Source: Verrucomicrobiaceae bacterium UBA2429 (lineage in GTDB: Bacteria > Verrucomicrobiota > Verrucomicrobiia > Verrucomicrobiales > Verrucomicrobiaceae). Taken from it: a DNA stretch of 7,388 nt. The notes under the pieces were generated by a model. That model ran no database searches. It saw only the letters and a list, made by a program, of their open reading frames with translations, and had not been told where the DNA came from. The position numbers and the translations under genes are program-made. The DNA is taken from positions 1,981 through 9,368 of the forward strand of contig DDQZ01000072.1 of assembly GCA_002343505.1 (NCBI GenBank), written 5' to 3'. Positions 6,747-7,388 of the stretch are shown here, one piece after another. The stretch's first letter is position 1, and each line of letters opens with the position of its first letter.

Positions 6747-6806
6747 GATTCGCTGCGCTCCCCCTTCGGGCAGTGCTATGCACTGTCTGTCTCGCTCCGC
6801 TCGGCT
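6747..6806 (+). repeat. Multi-hairpin insertion element, copy E (60 bases)
   Basis: Inside hsdM between NNMDAA(E) and YKH, in the orientation opposite to the gene. On the plus strand it runs GATTCGCTGCGCTC, CCC-TTC-GGG, CAGTGC-TAT-GCACTG, then GTCTGTCTCGCTCCGCTCGGCT. Removing 60 bases restores TT+C on the plus strand, which is GAA (Glu) in hsdM. It adds 20 residues in frame ([20 protein letters not shown]). Confidence 0.82.
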
Positions 6807-7044
6807 CCGCCGCGTCCATGTTGTTCCGCAGCTTGTCGGCGGCGAGCCAGAGCTTGGCCTCGAAGCCGAGGTTGGCGGTGGAGTCGGCGGGTTTGCTGGA
6901 TGCTTTGCGGGCCATGCGGGAAATTTTTGTATTCAACCAGAGGACGGCATGGATGGCAAGGAGCGCGGAGCGCATGGACAATAGCGAAAAGACAGATCGA
7001 CGACAGGCCGGAGGGACGGGAAGGCGGTGGGCCTCAGGGGCTTC

Positions 7045-7064
7045 GGCGCGAATGGAATCGCGCC
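7045..7064. repeat. Hairpin upstream of hsdM
   Basis: GGCGCGA-ATGGAA-TCGCGCC is a perfect 7-base stem with a 6-base loop, followed directly by CCTC-CGG-GAGG (7064-7074). It lies about 130 bases upstream of the hsdM start in a stretch (6916-7168) where I see no gene and no clear promoter. It may be another dispersed palindrome. Confidence 0.45.
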
Positions 7065-7168
7065 CTCCGGGAGGCGAGGATGTTTTCGACCTGTTTCACT
7101 TTTTGCTTCCCAAACGGCGGGCGGGACGGGTATAAGCCTTTTTCCTCAACCCAACCCGTGGCATGTAG

Positions 7169-7388
7169 GCGGAGACGAGCTCGAAGCGGAACCGGTCGTG
7201 CGACCGGAAGGGCTGGGGATTAGCTGCGCCGAAGAAGCCGAGGGAGCCGGTGTTTCCCATCTCGCGGGAGCAGGTGTTTCAAAAATGCCGGGCGAAGAAG
7301 CGCCGCCTCATCTGCGCGGGGGAGGTGCTGGCGCTGATGCACCCTGATGGAGATGCGTGCCGCATCCCGTGCTTCCCGACTCTCCGGA
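7169..7388 (+). other. Open plus-strand stretch running off the window, possible partial gene
   Basis: After the in-frame TAG at 7166-7168 this frame stays open to the window end. From about 7229 it reads PKKPREPVFPISREQVFQKC, then RAKKRRLICAGEVLALMHPD and GDACRIPCFPTLR. Third codon positions are almost all G or C, and the composition is plausible for a basic, possibly nucleic-acid-binding protein. I do not recognise a family. There is no ATG before the middle of the stretch; GTG at 7250 or 7274 are the only early alternatives and neither has a clear ribosome binding site. It could be the start of a gene, an internal fragment of a broken one, or chance. Confidence 0.3.
7192..7207. repeat. Perfect short hairpin CCGGTCG-TG-CGACCGG
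   Basis: A 7-base perfect stem with a 2-base loop lies just before the open stretch at the right edge. No T-run follows. It could be a dispersed palindrome or a protein-binding site; nothing in the window decides. Confidence 0.4.

Larger units (their letters stand above)
6112..6915 (-). pseudogene. hsdM: Type I modification methyltransferase HsdM, internally deleted and 3'-truncated
   Basis: HsdM is the adenine-methylating subunit of Type I restriction systems. The N-terminus ([20 protein letters not shown], then [16 protein letters not shown] to residue 37) and the catalytic half are clear: motif [11 protein letters not shown] (145-153), [16 protein letters not shown] and [19 protein letters not shown]. 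Two short elements, each in frame, add residues 38-57 and about 72-99. Between YKHA (58-61) and SSIYGQ (66-71) the normal protein has roughly 150-200 residues carrying the helical domain and the SAM-binding motif I; these are missing without loss of frame. The C-terminus breaks off after IPVCLWF, followed by about 26 unrelated residues to the stop. A full HsdM is about 480-530 residues; this one is 267. It cannot bind SAM as seen. ATG 6915 matches family starts, although the frame stays open upstream to 6981. No hsdS is visible. Confidence 0.88.

Noticed and set aside
5899..6984. Plus-strand open frame of 361 codons
   Set aside because: It is antisense to the methyltransferase start and hsdM; it has Val/Glu/Gly-rich shadow composition and no recognisable motif.
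6916..7168. Promoter for hsdM
   Set aside because: Some AT-rich bases (TTGAATACAAAAATTT) lie near 6922-6937, but no hexamer pair with proper spacing could be defended.

Overview
The window is a GC-rich (roughly 60 %) piece of a decaying bacterial defence island. The G/C-biased third codon positions, the Type I and BsuBI/PstI-like restriction genes, and a large nested palindrome built on GCCCAGGGC/GCCCTGGGC recall Verrucomicrobiota or Planctomycetota genomes. That placement is an inference from memory, not a search result.

Layout, read along the minus strand in transcription order. A shortened hsdM (Type I modification subunit, 6915-6112) has lost its SAM-binding core and C-terminus. It is followed after 4 bases by a BsuBI/PstI-type N6-adenine methyltransferase (6107 to about 4930) that carries one frameshift and lacks its C-terminus. 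The matching BsuBI/PstI-type endonuclease (4168-3560) lacks its N-terminal domain. Between these two truncated partners lies a plus-strand pair: an XRE regulator (4214-4480) overlapping a small PD-(D/E)XK-like protein (4477-4926). Eighteen bases after the endonuclease comes an intact 686-residue reverse transcriptase of the phage-defence (DRT/UG/Abi) kind (3541-1481). Its stop codon abuts a 5'-truncated hsdR (about 1494 to the window edge). The edge 7169-7388 holds a plus-strand open stretch running off the window, which I do not recognise.

The most unusual content is a set of short multi-hairpin elements, 60 to 114 bases long, that interrupt hsdR four times and hsdM once, with a related element in hsdM a second time. 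In all six cases the flanking homology rejoins at an interrupted Phe codon (TT^Y) or, for the antisense insertions, a Glu codon (GA^A). No bases are duplicated. Four of the six are multiples of three and open in the host gene frame (60, 81, 81 and 114 bases); two (79 and 82) shift it. Stem sequences differ between copies while pairing is kept, and a GTCTCGC-like core and a CGGCT end recur. This resembles the in-frame Rickettsia palindromic elements in outcome. The absence of target duplication, the fixed insertion site and the subterminal hairpins resemble single-strand transposition by IS200/IS605 or REP-associated (RAYT) enzymes. A seventh, unrelated, doubly nested palindrome of about 180 bases replaces some 60 codons of hsdR.

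Functionally, neither the Type I system nor the BsuBI/PstI-like pair can be complete as seen here. The reverse transcriptase and the XRE/nuclease pair are the only genes that look intact.
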